DNA of 51,435 bases from Acidobacteria bacterium UBA823. Its GTDB lineage: Bacteria; Acidobacteriota; Vicinamibacteria; Vicinamibacterales; UBA823. Location of the stretch: assembly GCA_002296225.1 (NCBI GenBank), contig DBHR01000021.1, positions 1 to 51,435 of the forward strand, written 5' to 3'. Under the pieces are notes generated by a model. It had not been told where the DNA came from. It did not search any database and worked only from the letters and a program-made list of their open reading frames with translations. Positions 41,613 through 50,721 of the stretch are shown here, one piece after another; the stretch's first letter is position 1; each line of letters starts with the position of its first letter. The translations under genes and the position numbers were made by a program.

Positions 41613-43013
41613 TCAGCCGTCGTGGTTCTCGGCCTTCACGGCCTCGAGCCAAGCAGTGACGCGGGAGAGCGCTTCCGCAACGGCAACCGGGTTTGTCGAC
41701 TGGGGCGTCCGCCGCGCATCGACTGCCGCCCTAGCAGTGATTCTGACTGCGACGTCATCCTCGAACAACGCACTGAACGTCCTCCACTCGGCCATCGACA
41801 GCGACTCAAAATCGCGGCCCGATGCCAACAGCTCGCGCACCATTCCGCCCACGAGGGCATGGGCATCCCGAAATGCCATGCCGCGCAAGACCAGATAATC
41901 AGCCACCTCGGTGGCCAGGAGTAGCCCCGACGCGGCCGACTCGGCGTGCGCACCCAACACGACGAGCGTGCGCACAACGGTGGTCACTGCCGCGGTCGAC
42001 GTCAGCAGAGTGTCCTCGACGTCAAACAGAGCCTCCTTGTCCTCCTGTAGATCCTTGTTGTACCCGCTGGGCAACCCCTTCATGGTCACAAGCCAGCCAG
42101 TCAACCTTCCAATTGCCCGCCCACTCTTGCCACGAACCAGCTCAAGCGGATCGGGATTCTTTTTTTGCGGCATCAGGCTGCTGCCCGTCGTGACCGCGTC
42201 GGCGAGTTCAAAGAACCCGAACTCCTCGCTGCTGAAGACGATGACGTCCTCGGCGATCCGGCTCAGGTGGACCATCGTCAGTGCGCACGCGTGAAGAAAG
42301 CCAGCGATGAAGTCACGATCGGCCGTGGCGTCGAGGCTGTTGGCGACGACGCGCGAAAAGCCCAGGCGGGCCGCCAGAGCATCGGTGTCGATCGAATAGC
42401 TCGAACCGGCGATCGCACTGGACCCGAGCGGCATCGCGTCGGCTTCGTCGCGCACGTGGCCGAACCGTGCATGGTCGCGGCGAAGAGCCTCAGTGTGGGC
42501 GAGAAAGAAATGTGCGATGAGTATCGGCTGCGCGCGTCGCAGATGCGTATAGGCCGGCATGAGCGTCGTGTCTGCCGACGCCGCCTGATCGGCGAGCGCC
42601 GAGATTAGGTCGAGTAGTTGACGCTGGACCACGCGTGCCTTACGCCTAACATAGAGCCGGAGGTCGAGCGACACCTGATCGTTGCGCGAGCGCCCGGTGT
42701 GCAGCCGTTTGCCAGCCTCCCCAACGCGATCGACAAGTTGGCGCTCGACAAACGCGTGCACATCTTCATCCGGACCCGAGACGAACGCTGGGTCGCGCCT
42801 ACCCGTATCGAGAATGTCCTGGAGCGCCGCCGAGACCGCCTGAAACTCATCGTCGGTCAACACACCCGCAGTCGCTAGTGCGTCGGCCCACGCGAGGCTT
42901 CCTTTTACGTCATCCTCGAACAGCCTACGGTCGAAGGTAAACGACGACTGAAATCCGAAGATGTCAGCATCCGGCGCGCCTGAGAATCGCCCGGACCAAA
43001 GGTGCTCGCTCAT
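41613..43013 (-). CDS. argH: Argininosuccinate lyase
   Basis: 466 residues, fumarase/aspartase superfamily; cleaves argininosuccinate to arginine and fumarate. HTGRSRNDQV, AYTHLRRAQPILIAH and the signature GSSLMPQKKNPD with its mobile catalytic Ser are all present. ATG at 43013 is 15 nt after argG. Last gene of the argR-argG-argH set. Confidence 0.97.
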   Translation of the reverse strand: MSEHLWSGRFSGAPDADIFGFQSSFTFDRRLFEDDVKGSLAWADALATAGVLTDDEFQAVSAALQDILDTGRRDPAFVSGPDEDVHAFVERQLVDRVGEAGKRLHTGRSRNDQVSLDLRLYVRRKARVVQRQLLDLISALADQAASADTTLMPAYTHLRRAQPILIAHFFLAHTEALRRDHARFGHVRDEADAMPLGSSAIAGSSYSIDTDALAARLGFSRVVANSLDATADRDFIAGFLHACALTMVHLSRIAEDVIVFSSEEFGFFELADAVTTGSSLMPQKKNPDPLELVRGKSGRAIGRLTGWLVTMKGLPSGYNKDLQEDKEALFDVEDTLLTSTAAVTTVVRTLVVLGAHAESAASGLLLATEVADYLVLRGMAFRDAHALVGGMVRELLASGRDFESLSMAEWRTFSALFEDDVAVRITARAAVDARRTPQSTNPVAVAEALSRVTAWLEAVKAENHDG

Positions 43014-43028
43014 GTCGTCACGACCTGA

Positions 43029-44258
43029 TTAGATGTCACTTTTCTTAGCCTTGGCAGTCGACCCTAGGCCGCCGGGTGCTTTGCGGGCCGCCGTCTCGAC
43101 CGGCAATCCAAAAATCTTGATAAAACCCTCCGCGGCACTGTGGTCGAACTGATCTTCCACGTCGTAGGTCGCTAGGGCGTGGTCGTAGAGAGAGTAAGGC
43201 GATTGGCGGCCCACCACCCGGCAGTCACCCTTGAACAGCTTGAGCCGAATCGTGCCGGTCACGCGCGGTTGCACGTACGCGACCAAGGCGTCGATCGCTT
43301 CACGCGTCGGCGTGAACCATAGTCCGTCGTAAACGAGATCAGCGTATGCCCGGGCCAAATCACGCGTCACGCGCTCAAGATCACGCGGAATCACCATCAT
43401 TTCCAAGTCGCGATGCGCCATGTGTAAAACGGTCGCCGCGGGTGCCTCATAAATCTCCCGAGATTTGATGCCGACTAGTCGGTTCTCCACCATGTCGATC
43501 CGGCCTACCCCGTGGGATCCGGCAATCGTCCCGAGGCTGTGGATGAGCTCGACAAGCGGCATCCCGACGCCGTTCACCTCGGTCGGTACACCCTCGGTGA
43601 ACCGAATCTCGACGTACGCCGGCGTGTCCGGGCACTCAGCCGGCGAGCGGGTCAGGGTGTAAATCTCTTCCGGTGGCTCCGTCCAGGGATCCTCGAGCAC
43701 ACCGCACTCGATCGAGCGGCCCCAGAGATTCGAATCGGTACTGTAGGGGCTGTCGACCGTCGTGGGCACCAGAATACCCCTCTTCTCGGCGTAGGCGATC
43801 TCATCGGGCCGACTCATTCCCCACACGCGGGCGGGCGCGATCACGCGGATCGTGGGATTTAGGGCACGCGCTGATACATCAATCCGGACCTGGTCGTTGC
43901 CCTTGCCGGTACAGCCGTGCGCAATCGCGCTCGCGCCCTCGATTTCGGCGATCTCGATGAGATGCTTCGCTATCAACGGCCGGCCCAGCGAAGTCGCCAT
44001 CGGGTATCGACCCTCGTAGAGCGCACCGGCCTGCAACGCCGGGAGGAGATATTCGCGAACAAACTCCTCACGCACGTCGATCACGTGTGCACGGGCCACC
44101 CCGACCGCTAGCGCCCGCTCGCGCACGTCGTCTAGCTCCTTGCCCTGACCCATGTCGAGCGTCACGGCTATGACCTCAGCGTTGTAGTGTTCGGCCAACC
44201 ATGGGATCGCTACCGAGGTGTCGAGGCCGCCTGAATAGGCGAGCACGATTCGTTCCAT
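43029..44258 (-). CDS. argG: Argininosuccinate synthase
   Basis: 409 residues. Joins citrulline and aspartate with ATP. The PP-loop AYSGGLDTSVAI is at the N-terminus, and GCTGKGNDQVRID and the substrate region LGTIAGSHGVGRIDMVE follow. ATG at 44258 has AAGGAG about 8 nt upstream. It lies 19 nt after argR. The C-terminal tail TAKAKKSDI is basic. Confidence 0.97.
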   Translation of the reverse strand: MERIVLAYSGGLDTSVAIPWLAEHYNAEVIAVTLDMGQGKELDDVRERALAVGVARAHVIDVREEFVREYLLPALQAGALYEGRYPMATSLGRPLIAKHLIEIAEIEGASAIAHGCTGKGNDQVRIDVSARALNPTIRVIAPARVWGMSRPDEIAYAEKRGILVPTTVDSPYSTDSNLWGRSIECGVLEDPWTEPPEEIYTLTRSPAECPDTPAYVEIRFTEGVPTEVNGVGMPLVELIHSLGTIAGSHGVGRIDMVENRLVGIKSREIYEAPAATVLHMAHRDLEMMVIPRDLERVTRDLARAYADLVYDGLWFTPTREAIDALVAYVQPRVTGTIRLKLFKGDCRVVGRQSPYSLYDHALATYDVEDQFDHSAAEGFIKIFGLPVETAARKAPGGLGSTAKAKKSDI

Positions 44259-44277
44259 TACTTCATCTCCTTCCCAG

Positions 44278-44730
44278 TCAGGCCTTGGCCCAGGTCTCGA
44301 ACCGCCTAGCCATGTCGGTCGCTGCGCGGCGGTGCCGTGCGATGACCAGTATTGTGTCGTCCCCCCCGACCGTGCCCACAACCTCGTCGTAAGCCGCCCG
44401 GTCGATAGCTAGTGCTAGCAGCTGCGCCTCGCCGGGGTCGGTTTTAAGGACGATCATCTGGTCGACCCGCTCGACCCGCTTCAGGTAGCCAGCAACGGCG
44501 CGCTGTGCCTCTTCGCGCGGACCGACGCTCCGCACTCGCACTGCATCCGCTCGCTGATAAGCACCGTCCTCCGCACGCTTGACCAACCCGAGTTCTTTGA
44601 TGTCGCGGGAGAGCGTGGCCTGGGTGGCGTCAAAACCTTTCCGTTTGAGGTGTTTCCGCAGGAGCTCCTGACTGTGAATTGCCTCGCGCATTACGAGCTC
44701 GACGATTGCCGCCTGGCGAAATTGCTTCAT
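44278..44730 (-). CDS. argR: Arginine repressor ArgR
   Basis: 150 residues. N-terminal winged helix (ELLRKHLKRKGFDATQATLSRDIKELGLVK) and C-terminal arginine-binding hexamer domain with VGTVGGDDTILVIAR and the Asp pair in GGDD. It should bind the ARG-box-like palindromes between itself and argC and repress both directions when arginine is plentiful. ATG at 44730. Confidence 0.95.
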   Translation of the reverse strand: MKQFRQAAIVELVMREAIHSQELLRKHLKRKGFDATQATLSRDIKELGLVKRAEDGAYQRADAVRVRSVGPREEAQRAVAGYLKRVERVDQMIVLKTDPGEAQLLALAIDRAAYDEVVGTVGGDDTILVIARHRRAATDMARRFETWAKA

Positions 44731-44771
44731 GGTTATTTGTCAGTAAGACCCCGAGAAATGTGCTGATTTCA

Positions 44772-44821
44772 TTGACCGCGGCACCTATGATTTGGTATAC
44801 ATATACACTCGACTGTATAAA
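44772..44821 (+). promoter_or_regulatory. Candidate argC promoters
   Basis: Two overlapping options are visible: TTGACC (44772-44777) with TATACA (44796-44801) at 18 nt, and TTGGTA (44792-44797) with TATAAA (44816-44821) at 18 nt. Both -10 elements lie in the ARG-box-like palindromes, so repressor binding would block them. Confidence 0.45.
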
Positions 44822-44846
44822 TATACATTACTTGGATAAATATGCA
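44794..44846. promoter_or_regulatory. Three tandem ARG-box-like operators
   Basis: GGTATACATATACA (44794-44807), TGTATAAATATACA (44814-44827) and TGGATAAATATGCA (44833-44846) are near-palindromes with the same half-site. They are 19-20 bp apart, about two helical turns, as expected for ArgR hexamer sites. The last covers the argC ATG at 44842, so repression could also hinder initiation. Confidence 0.75.
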
Positions 44847-45825
44847 AAGGGTTCGTGTAGGGGTAGCCGGCGCTACCGGGTACGCAGGTCAGGAGCTGGT
44901 CGCGATTCTGGCACAGCACCCGCGTGTGACGCTAACAACCGCGATGTCGTCGGGGACGGGACAGACATCCCTGCCACGGTTGGCGCGCATCTGGGACGGA
45001 GAGTTGGTGCCGCTCTCGGTGGACCGGCTCGGCGAGGAAACTGAAGCTGTCTTCCTAGCGCTGCCAGACCCTATCACGGCCGAAATCGTACCTGCGCTGG
45101 TTGAGCGTGGGGTGCGGGTGTTCGACCTCTCTGGCACATTCCGCCTCCGCGACGCGGGACAGCGTGCTAAGTGGTATCCGCCAACGTCAGATACCGTGGC
45201 CGCCACGGCGGTGTACGGCTTGCCAGAGCATCACGGTGACGCGCTCCGAGACGCGACGCTCATCGCATGTCCAGGGTGCTACCCAACGGCTGCGGTCTTG
45301 GCGCTCCGCCCGCTGGTCGCGGCCGGCCTACTCACGGGCGATCTCGTGGTTGATGCAAAGTCGGGAATTTCAGGTGCTGGTAAAACGCCGAGCGAACGGA
45401 CGCACTTCTCCGAATGCCACGGCAATGTCACAGCCTACGGCATCTTCACGCACCGTCACACCGCCGAGATCGAACAGGAACTCCAGACGCCTGTCACGTT
45501 CGTGCCCCATCTCGTCCCGTTAGTTCGAGGCATCCTAGAAACAATCTACGGCCGGCTACGTCCTAACACCAGCGCCGAACAGGTGAGCGTGGCACTTCAC
45601 GACGCATACCGCAAAGCCGCGTTTGTGCGGCTCCGCGGCACGACCATGCCGGAAATCAAAGACGTCGCGCACACCAACTTTTGCGACATCGGATGGTCGG
45701 TCCACGACGATGGTCGGTTGGTCCTCGTTGCATGCTTGGACAACCTGGTCAAGGGCGCAGCCGGCCAGGCAGTGCAGGCGTTCAATCTCGCGTTCGGATT
45801 CGATGAGCGCGAGGGGCTGCTCTAA
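44842..45825 (+). CDS. argC: N-acetyl-gamma-glutamyl-phosphate reductase
   Basis: 327 residues. NADPH-dependent third step of ornithine synthesis. The Rossmann motif VAGATGYAGQEL, the catalytic Cys in IACPGCYPTAAVLAL, KSGISGAGKTPSE and CHGNVTAYG are present. ATG at 44842 lies inside the third ARG-box-like site. First gene of argC-B-D-A-J-F. Confidence 0.97.
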   Translation: MQRVRVGVAGATGYAGQELVAILAQHPRVTLTTAMSSGTGQTSLPRLARIWDGELVPLSVDRLGEETEAVFLALPDPITAEIVPALVERGVRVFDLSGTFRLRDAGQRAKWYPPTSDTVAATAVYGLPEHHGDALRDATLIACPGCYPTAAVLALRPLVAAGLLTGDLVVDAKSGISGAGKTPSERTHFSECHGNVTAYGIFTHRHTAEIEQELQTPVTFVPHLVPLVRGILETIYGRLRPNTSAEQVSVALHDAYRKAAFVRLRGTTMPEIKDVAHTNFCDIGWSVHDDGRLVLVACLDNLVKGAAGQAVQAFNLAFGFDEREGLL

Positions 45826-45834
45826 GAGGTCGCG

Positions 45835-46704
45835 GTGCCTAAGTCCACTCTAGGTGTCACTGTGGGCCCGGTCGTACTCAAGCTCGGCGGGGAGCTCATC
45901 GACTCGAGCCAAGAACTGGCTCGCATCGCCGACCTAATCGCTCGCGGGGCGGTGCAGCGGCCGATCGTCGTCGTACATGGCGGTGGTAGTGAAATCGATG
46001 CCGAACTGGCGCGCACGAGCCTGGACAAGCGCACGGTGGACGGACTGCGGATCACAGACCAAGCGACGCTGGACGTGGTTGTGGGCGTGTTGGCCGGTCG
46101 GGTCAATACTCGGTTGGTGGCTGCGGTTATACGAGCCGGCGTCCCTGCCGTTGGCTTGACCGGCGCGGACGACCAGATCGGACTGTGCCGCCGCGCAACA
46201 CCTTACCGCGCGCTTGACGGGAGCACCGTCGACCTAGGCTTGGTGGGCCAACCGCTCCCAACTGAGGCTCCGCGATTGCTCGACCGTCTGCGCCGGGCGG
46301 GCTATACACCAATCATCGCGTGCATCGGCATCACCAAAGACGGACAGTTACTCAACGTGAACGCGGACATGCTCGCCGCCCAGCTGGCGGTGAATCTGCA
46401 GGCTGGCCGACTCATCATCTTGGGCGTAACGGCGGGCGTTCTAGACGGTAACGGTCACGCGGTGGAACGGCTAGACGATGTCGGCATTAACCGACTTATG
46501 GCGAGAGGCGACGTCAGTGCAGGTATGGTGGCCAAGCTCGACGCGTGCCGGATGGCGACTCAGGCCGGAATCGATAACGTCATCATTGCTGACGGCCGAA
46601 AGGCTGTTGACCTCGACCTACTGCCGGGCACGGTGGTGGCCACGGGCCGTGGCGCACCCACTGACACACCCGCAGCGACATCGAGTAAAGAGACCGGATC
46701 GTGA
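45835..46704 (+). CDS. argB: Acetylglutamate kinase
   Basis: 289 residues. Phosphorylates N-acetylglutamate. KLGGELIDSS, VVVHGGGSEIDAEL, GLTGADDQI and LNVNADMLAAQLAVNL match the amino acid kinase fold. GTG at 45835 with AGAGG about 8 nt upstream. The C-terminal tail is Thr/Ser rich. It overlaps argD by 4 nt (GTGA). Confidence 0.96.
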   Translation: MPKSTLGVTVGPVVLKLGGELIDSSQELARIADLIARGAVQRPIVVVHGGGSEIDAELARTSLDKRTVDGLRITDQATLDVVVGVLAGRVNTRLVAAVIRAGVPAVGLTGADDQIGLCRRATPYRALDGSTVDLGLVGQPLPTEAPRLLDRLRRAGYTPIIACIGITKDGQLLNVNADMLAAQLAVNLQAGRLIILGVTAGVLDGNGHAVERLDDVGINRLMARGDVSAGMVAKLDACRMATQAGIDNVIIADGRKAVDLDLLPGTVVATGRGAPTDTPAATSSKETGS

Positions 46705-47903
46705 CGACCAAGGACGTCTTCGACACTGAAGCGGCTCACGTTCTACAGACCTACAAACGCGTGCCGATCGTGCTCTCGCGCGGCCGCGGCATTCATCTGT
46801 ACGACGACGACGACCTGGAGTACACCGACTTAGTATCCGGCATCGGGGTTGCTTCTCTGGGGCACGCACACCCAGGGCTCGCTGCCGCCATTGCCGAGCA
46901 GGCAACGACGCTTGTCCACACCTCGAACCTTTACTTCCATCCACTGCAGGGACAGCTGGCGGCACGGCTTGCCAAACTGTCTGGGCTTCCGCGCTCGTTT
47001 TTCTGCAATAGCGGCAGCGAGGCGGTGGAAGCGTGCCTCAAGTTCGCACGGCGCTACTGGCACACACAGGGCGATGCTTCGCGTACCGAAATCGTTGCGC
47101 TTGAGCACTCGTTCCACGGCCGAACGTTTGGTGCACTGTCAACCACATGGGAGGAAAGCTACCGGACGCCATTCAAGCCTCTCGTACCGAACGTCAAGTT
47201 CGTGCCCGCAGAAGCCGACGCACTGACCGCGGCCGTCTCGGATCGCACCCAAGCAATCATCGTCGAACCGATCCAGGGCGAAGGCGGCATCCGTCCACTT
47301 TCGCCGGAGACCGCGCGCAGCCTGCAGAGGGTCTGCGACGACACCGGCGCGCTATTGATTGTTGACGAAGTGCAGTGTGGGCTCGGCCGAACCGGCCACC
47401 CCTTCTACTTCCAGGCACTCGAACTCCAGCCTGACCTGATCTCAGTGGGTAAGGCACTCGGGGCCGGTGTCCCCATCGGTGCAGCGCTCGTCGGCGAGCG
47501 CGTCGCGGCAGCGATTGCCTACGGCGACCACGGCAGTACCTACGGGGGGAACCTCCTTGCTTGCCGGGCCGCCCTCGTCTTCCTCGAAGAATTGATGGAC
47601 CACGAGCTGCTAAGCCATGTCCTGAAGATCGGCGACGTCGCCCGCCAGCAATTACAGGCACTAGCCCACCGTCATGCCTCGGTCATCGACGTTCGAGGTG
47701 CGGGCGTGATGTGGGGCATCGAAGTCAACACCGACGCGGCCGCTATCGTGACGGCGGCGCTCCAGCGCCGTCTGCTCGTAAACCGGACCGCGGGAAGTGT
47801 CATCCGCCTGCTACCACCACTCACGATTACCGCGGACCAGTTCAGCGCAGCTCTCAAGACCCTGGAAGCGGCCGTCGCCGACGGCGAGGGGGGGGCATCG
47901 TGA
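46701..47903 (+). CDS. argD: Acetylornithine aminotransferase
   Basis: 400-residue class III PLP aminotransferase. FFCNSGSEAVEACLK, EHSFHGRTFGALS, IVDEVQCGLGRTG and the PLP lysine in SVGKALGAG are clear. GTG at 46701 overlaps the argB stop, and its own stop overlaps the next GTG, so the run of genes is translationally coupled. It may also serve succinyldiaminopimelate transamination. Confidence 0.96.
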   Translation: MTTKDVFDTEAAHVLQTYKRVPIVLSRGRGIHLYDDDDLEYTDLVSGIGVASLGHAHPGLAAAIAEQATTLVHTSNLYFHPLQGQLAARLAKLSGLPRSFFCNSGSEAVEACLKFARRYWHTQGDASRTEIVALEHSFHGRTFGALSTTWEESYRTPFKPLVPNVKFVPAEADALTAAVSDRTQAIIVEPIQGEGGIRPLSPETARSLQRVCDDTGALLIVDEVQCGLGRTGHPFYFQALELQPDLISVGKALGAGVPIGAALVGERVAAAIAYGDHGSTYGGNLLACRAALVFLEELMDHELLSHVLKIGDVARQQLQALAHRHASVIDVRGAGVMWGIEVNTDAAAIVTAALQRRLLVNRTAGSVIRLLPPLTITADQFSAALKTLEAAVADGEGGAS

Positions 47904-48457
47904 CCGGAACGACGGCTCTCACAACGACCCAGCGTGAAAGTGCCCCAACATTTGTGGCCGCTGAAACGGACCGCCTAGAACCCATCACGATCCAGTCTGC
48001 GTCGATCGCTGATGCCGAGCGACTCTATGATCTCATCACGAATCAACTCGCCCAGGGACATCTGTTACCGCGCGAATTACCCGAACTCAAAGCGCACGCA
48101 ACCCGGTTCTTCGTTGCAACAGCGGATAACGTGATCGTCGGCTGCGGCGATCTTGCTCCACTCAGCCCCACCGTGGCTGAAATCCGATCACTCGTAGTCG
48201 AGGTGTCACATCGGGGTATGGGTGTGGGTACTAGCTTGATCAAAGTGATCATCATGCAGGCACACGAGCGACACTTCTCTCACCTGTGTGCGTTCACCCA
48301 TGAGCCAGCACCATTTGTGCAGATGGGATTTTCGGTCGTGCCGCATCTCTGGATTCCGGAAAAGGTCAAGAGCGACTGTCTCACGTGTGACCGTTTTCGG
48401 CGCTGTGAACAACGAGCGATGCGGCTGAATCTCCGCTCAGTAGCTTCATCGCGATAG
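47900..48457 (+). CDS. argA: Short GNAT-type N-acetylglutamate synthase
   Basis: About 185 residues. GNAT fold with EIRSLVVEVSHRGMGVGTSL as the acetyl-CoA loop and the end PEKVKSDCLTCDRFRRCEQ, a Cys-rich signature of short stand-alone N-acetylglutamate synthases that lack the kinase-like domain. It starts at GTG 47900 overlapping the argD stop; a G-rich stretch lies just upstream. It would supply the first step alongside ArgJ. GNAT proteins are broad, but position and C-terminal motif support the call. Confidence 0.88.
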   Translation: MTGTTALTTTQRESAPTFVAAETDRLEPITIQSASIADAERLYDLITNQLAQGHLLPRELPELKAHATRFFVATADNVIVGCGDLAPLSPTVAEIRSLVVEVSHRGMGVGTSLIKVIIMQAHERHFSHLCAFTHEPAPFVQMGFSVVPHLWIPEKVKSDCLTCDRFRRCEQRAMRLNLRSVASSR

Positions 48458-48492
48458 TATCCGCTGCGAATCATGTGCCATTGGCGTCTACG

Positions 48493-49698
48493 ATGAGTAA
48501 TAGCGACCCGATTGCAGGTGGTGTCACCGCGCCAGCCGGATTCCGTGCGGCCGGTGTCGCCTGCGGGATTAAGACTGACGGGCTGGACGTAGCCGTAATC
48601 GATGCCGGAGCCCCGGCGTCCGCCGCCGCGGTTTTCACGACGAATCTTATGGCAGCGGCACCCGTGTTGGTCTCCCGATCGCAGCTTGAAGCCAGCGGCG
48701 GCATGGCCCGTGCGATCATCATCAACAGCGGCTGCGCTAACGCCTGCACCGGAAAGGCGGGTTTGACAGTTGCGCGGTCGATGGCCGACGCCGGCGCAGA
48801 ACGCTTGGGTTGCGACCCCACGCAGATTCTTGTCGCGTCAACTGGCGTCATCGGTGTAAGCCTTGACGCTCACAAGGTCAGTAACGGAATCGCCGCTGCG
48901 TCGGCAGCACTGAGCCGCGATGGGCATGTCGACGCCGCTCGGGCCATTCTGACGACGGACCTTGGCCCGAAGGAAGCAGCGGTAGGGACGAGGTTAGGGA
49001 CCCGCGAGTTTCGCGTCGGCGGCATGGCGAAGGGCGCTGGCATGATCGACCCGAATATGGCAACTATGCTTGCCGTCCTGACGACGGACGCCCGCGTCGA
49101 TGCCACGCGTCTGCAACGAGCCCTGACCGACGCTGTTGCCGATACCTTCAACGCCATCACCGTGGATGGCGAGTGCTCGACCAACGACTCCGTCTTCGCT
49201 CTCGCAAGTGGCGCCAGCGACGTCGAAATCGACGAGCAGTCCTTCCCCGTATTCGTGGACACGCTGAAGACCGTGGCGCGGCAACTCGCGGTGGCGATCG
49301 TTCGGGGCGGCGAAGGTGCGAGCAAGTTAGTGGCAATTCGCGCACACGGCGCGCGAACACCCGACGAGGCCCGACGAGCCGCTAAGACGCTCGCCAACTC
49401 TCTCCTCGTAAAAACGGCGCTGCACGGCGGTGACCCGAACTGGGGACGGCTCATCGCCGCCGCTGGACGCGCAGGCGTCGCCTTCGATTCGACGCGTGCC
49501 GTAGTGCGGATCGGTGACACTATCCTGTTCAAGCACGGCCATCCATTCGACGAAGCCTCGCCCGTGGCCGCTAGCTACTTGCGCGGCACGGACATCGAGA
49601 TTCATGTCGATTTCGGGGTCGGAACGTACGAAGCCACCGTGTGGACCTGCGACCTCAGTGCCGAATACGTGCGGATCAATTCGGAATACCGAACCTGA
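48493..49698 (+). CDS. argJ: Bifunctional ornithine acetyltransferase / N-acetylglutamate synthase
   Basis: About 401 residues. Recycles the acetyl group from acetylornithine to glutamate. VTAPAGFRAAGVACGIK at the N-terminus and KGAGMIDPNMATMLAV, which contains the self-cleavage site before Thr, are diagnostic; NDSVFALASG and GDPNWGRLIAAAGR follow. ATG at 48493 is preferred; GTG at 48475 would add six residues. With a short ArgA next door the acetyl cycle can be primed. Confidence 0.96.
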   Translation: MSNSDPIAGGVTAPAGFRAAGVACGIKTDGLDVAVIDAGAPASAAAVFTTNLMAAAPVLVSRSQLEASGGMARAIIINSGCANACTGKAGLTVARSMADAGAERLGCDPTQILVASTGVIGVSLDAHKVSNGIAAASAALSRDGHVDAARAILTTDLGPKEAAVGTRLGTREFRVGGMAKGAGMIDPNMATMLAVLTTDARVDATRLQRALTDAVADTFNAITVDGECSTNDSVFALASGASDVEIDEQSFPVFVDTLKTVARQLAVAIVRGGEGASKLVAIRAHGARTPDEARRAAKTLANSLLVKTALHGGDPNWGRLIAAAGRAGVAFDSTRAVVRIGDTILFKHGHPFDEASPVAASYLRGTDIEIHVDFGVGTYEATVWTCDLSAEYVRINSEYRT

Positions 49699-49708
49699 AC
49701 ACGCAACG

Positions 49709-50677
49709 ATGCAGAAAGATTTTCTCTCGATCCTCGACTGGACTATCACCGACCTAGAGCGTTGCCTCGACGTCGCTGCACAGCTCAAGCGAGAGCGCAT
49801 GCAGGGCCGAAACGCGCCGACGGCGAGCGTGCTCGACGGTCAGCATGTCGCAATGCTCTTCGACAAGCCCTCACTCCGAACTCGCGCAACGTTCGAGATC
49901 GCGGTGCGTGAGTTAGGTGGTGAAATCATCGAACCGCACGCCGATTCGACACTGGATAAGCGCGAAGCGCTCTCCGACGTTGCGCGTAACCTCGAACGGT
50001 GGGTCGCGGCGGTGATTATCCGCACATATGCGCAGGAGCGTGTCGTGGAGGTCGCCCGCGCCACGACCCGGCTCCATGTTATTAACGCACTCACCGACGC
50101 AGAGCATCCCTGTCAGGCACTGGCAGACATGCTGACCCTGCGCGAGCACTGGGGCAGCCTGGTCGGCCGAATACTGACGTTCGTCGGCGACGGCAACAAC
50201 GTCGCCACTTCGCTGGCACAGGCCGGTGCCATGCTCGGTGTCCGGGTCCGGCTGGCCTCGCCAGAAGGATACGGATTATCCGATCGCGTTATCGACGCGG
50301 CGACGGCCTGTCAGCCGTCGGCGTCGGTTGAGCGATTCATTGATCCGCACAAGGCCGTTGCCGGTGCCGACGCAGTCTATACCGACAGCTGGACGTCAAT
50401 GGGACAGGAAAGCGAGGCCGGGCGAAGGCGGAGCGTCTTCTCATCCTACCAGGCGAACACTGCACTGATGGCCAAGGCGAAGCCTGGGGCCTTATTTCTG
50501 CATTGCCTGCCAGCACATCGTGGTGAGGAGGTCACGGACGAAGTCATCGATGCGCCAACATCGGTAGTCTTTGACCAAGCCGAAAACCGACTCCACACTG
50601 AGAAAGCGCTTCTCGCTATGCTGCTGACCGACCAGTCGTTGACTACGGGCGCGCACCCTTCGCACCAATTCGGCTAA
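49709..50677 (+). CDS. argF: Ornithine carbamoyltransferase
   Basis: About 322 residues. Makes citrulline from ornithine and carbamoyl phosphate. The carbamoyl phosphate loop DKPSLRTRATFE, EHPCQALADMLTL, DSWTSMGQESE and HCLPAHRGEEVTDEVID fit OTCase better than acetylornithine or succinylornithine variants. ATG at 49709 is 10 nt after argJ. Last gene of the plus-strand arg operon. Confidence 0.93.
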   Translation: MQKDFLSILDWTITDLERCLDVAAQLKRERMQGRNAPTASVLDGQHVAMLFDKPSLRTRATFEIAVRELGGEIIEPHADSTLDKREALSDVARNLERWVAAVIIRTYAQERVVEVARATTRLHVINALTDAEHPCQALADMLTLREHWGSLVGRILTFVGDGNNVATSLAQAGAMLGVRVRLASPEGYGLSDRVIDAATACQPSASVERFIDPHKAVAGADAVYTDSWTSMGQESEAGRRRSVFSSYQANTALMAKAKPGALFLHCLPAHRGEEVTDEVIDAPTSVVFDQAENRLHTEKALLAMLLTDQSLTTGAHPSHQFG

Positions 50678-50721
50678 GCCGGCTAGACTAGACTTTCTAC
50701 CTCGAAAGGACGCCACCGACG

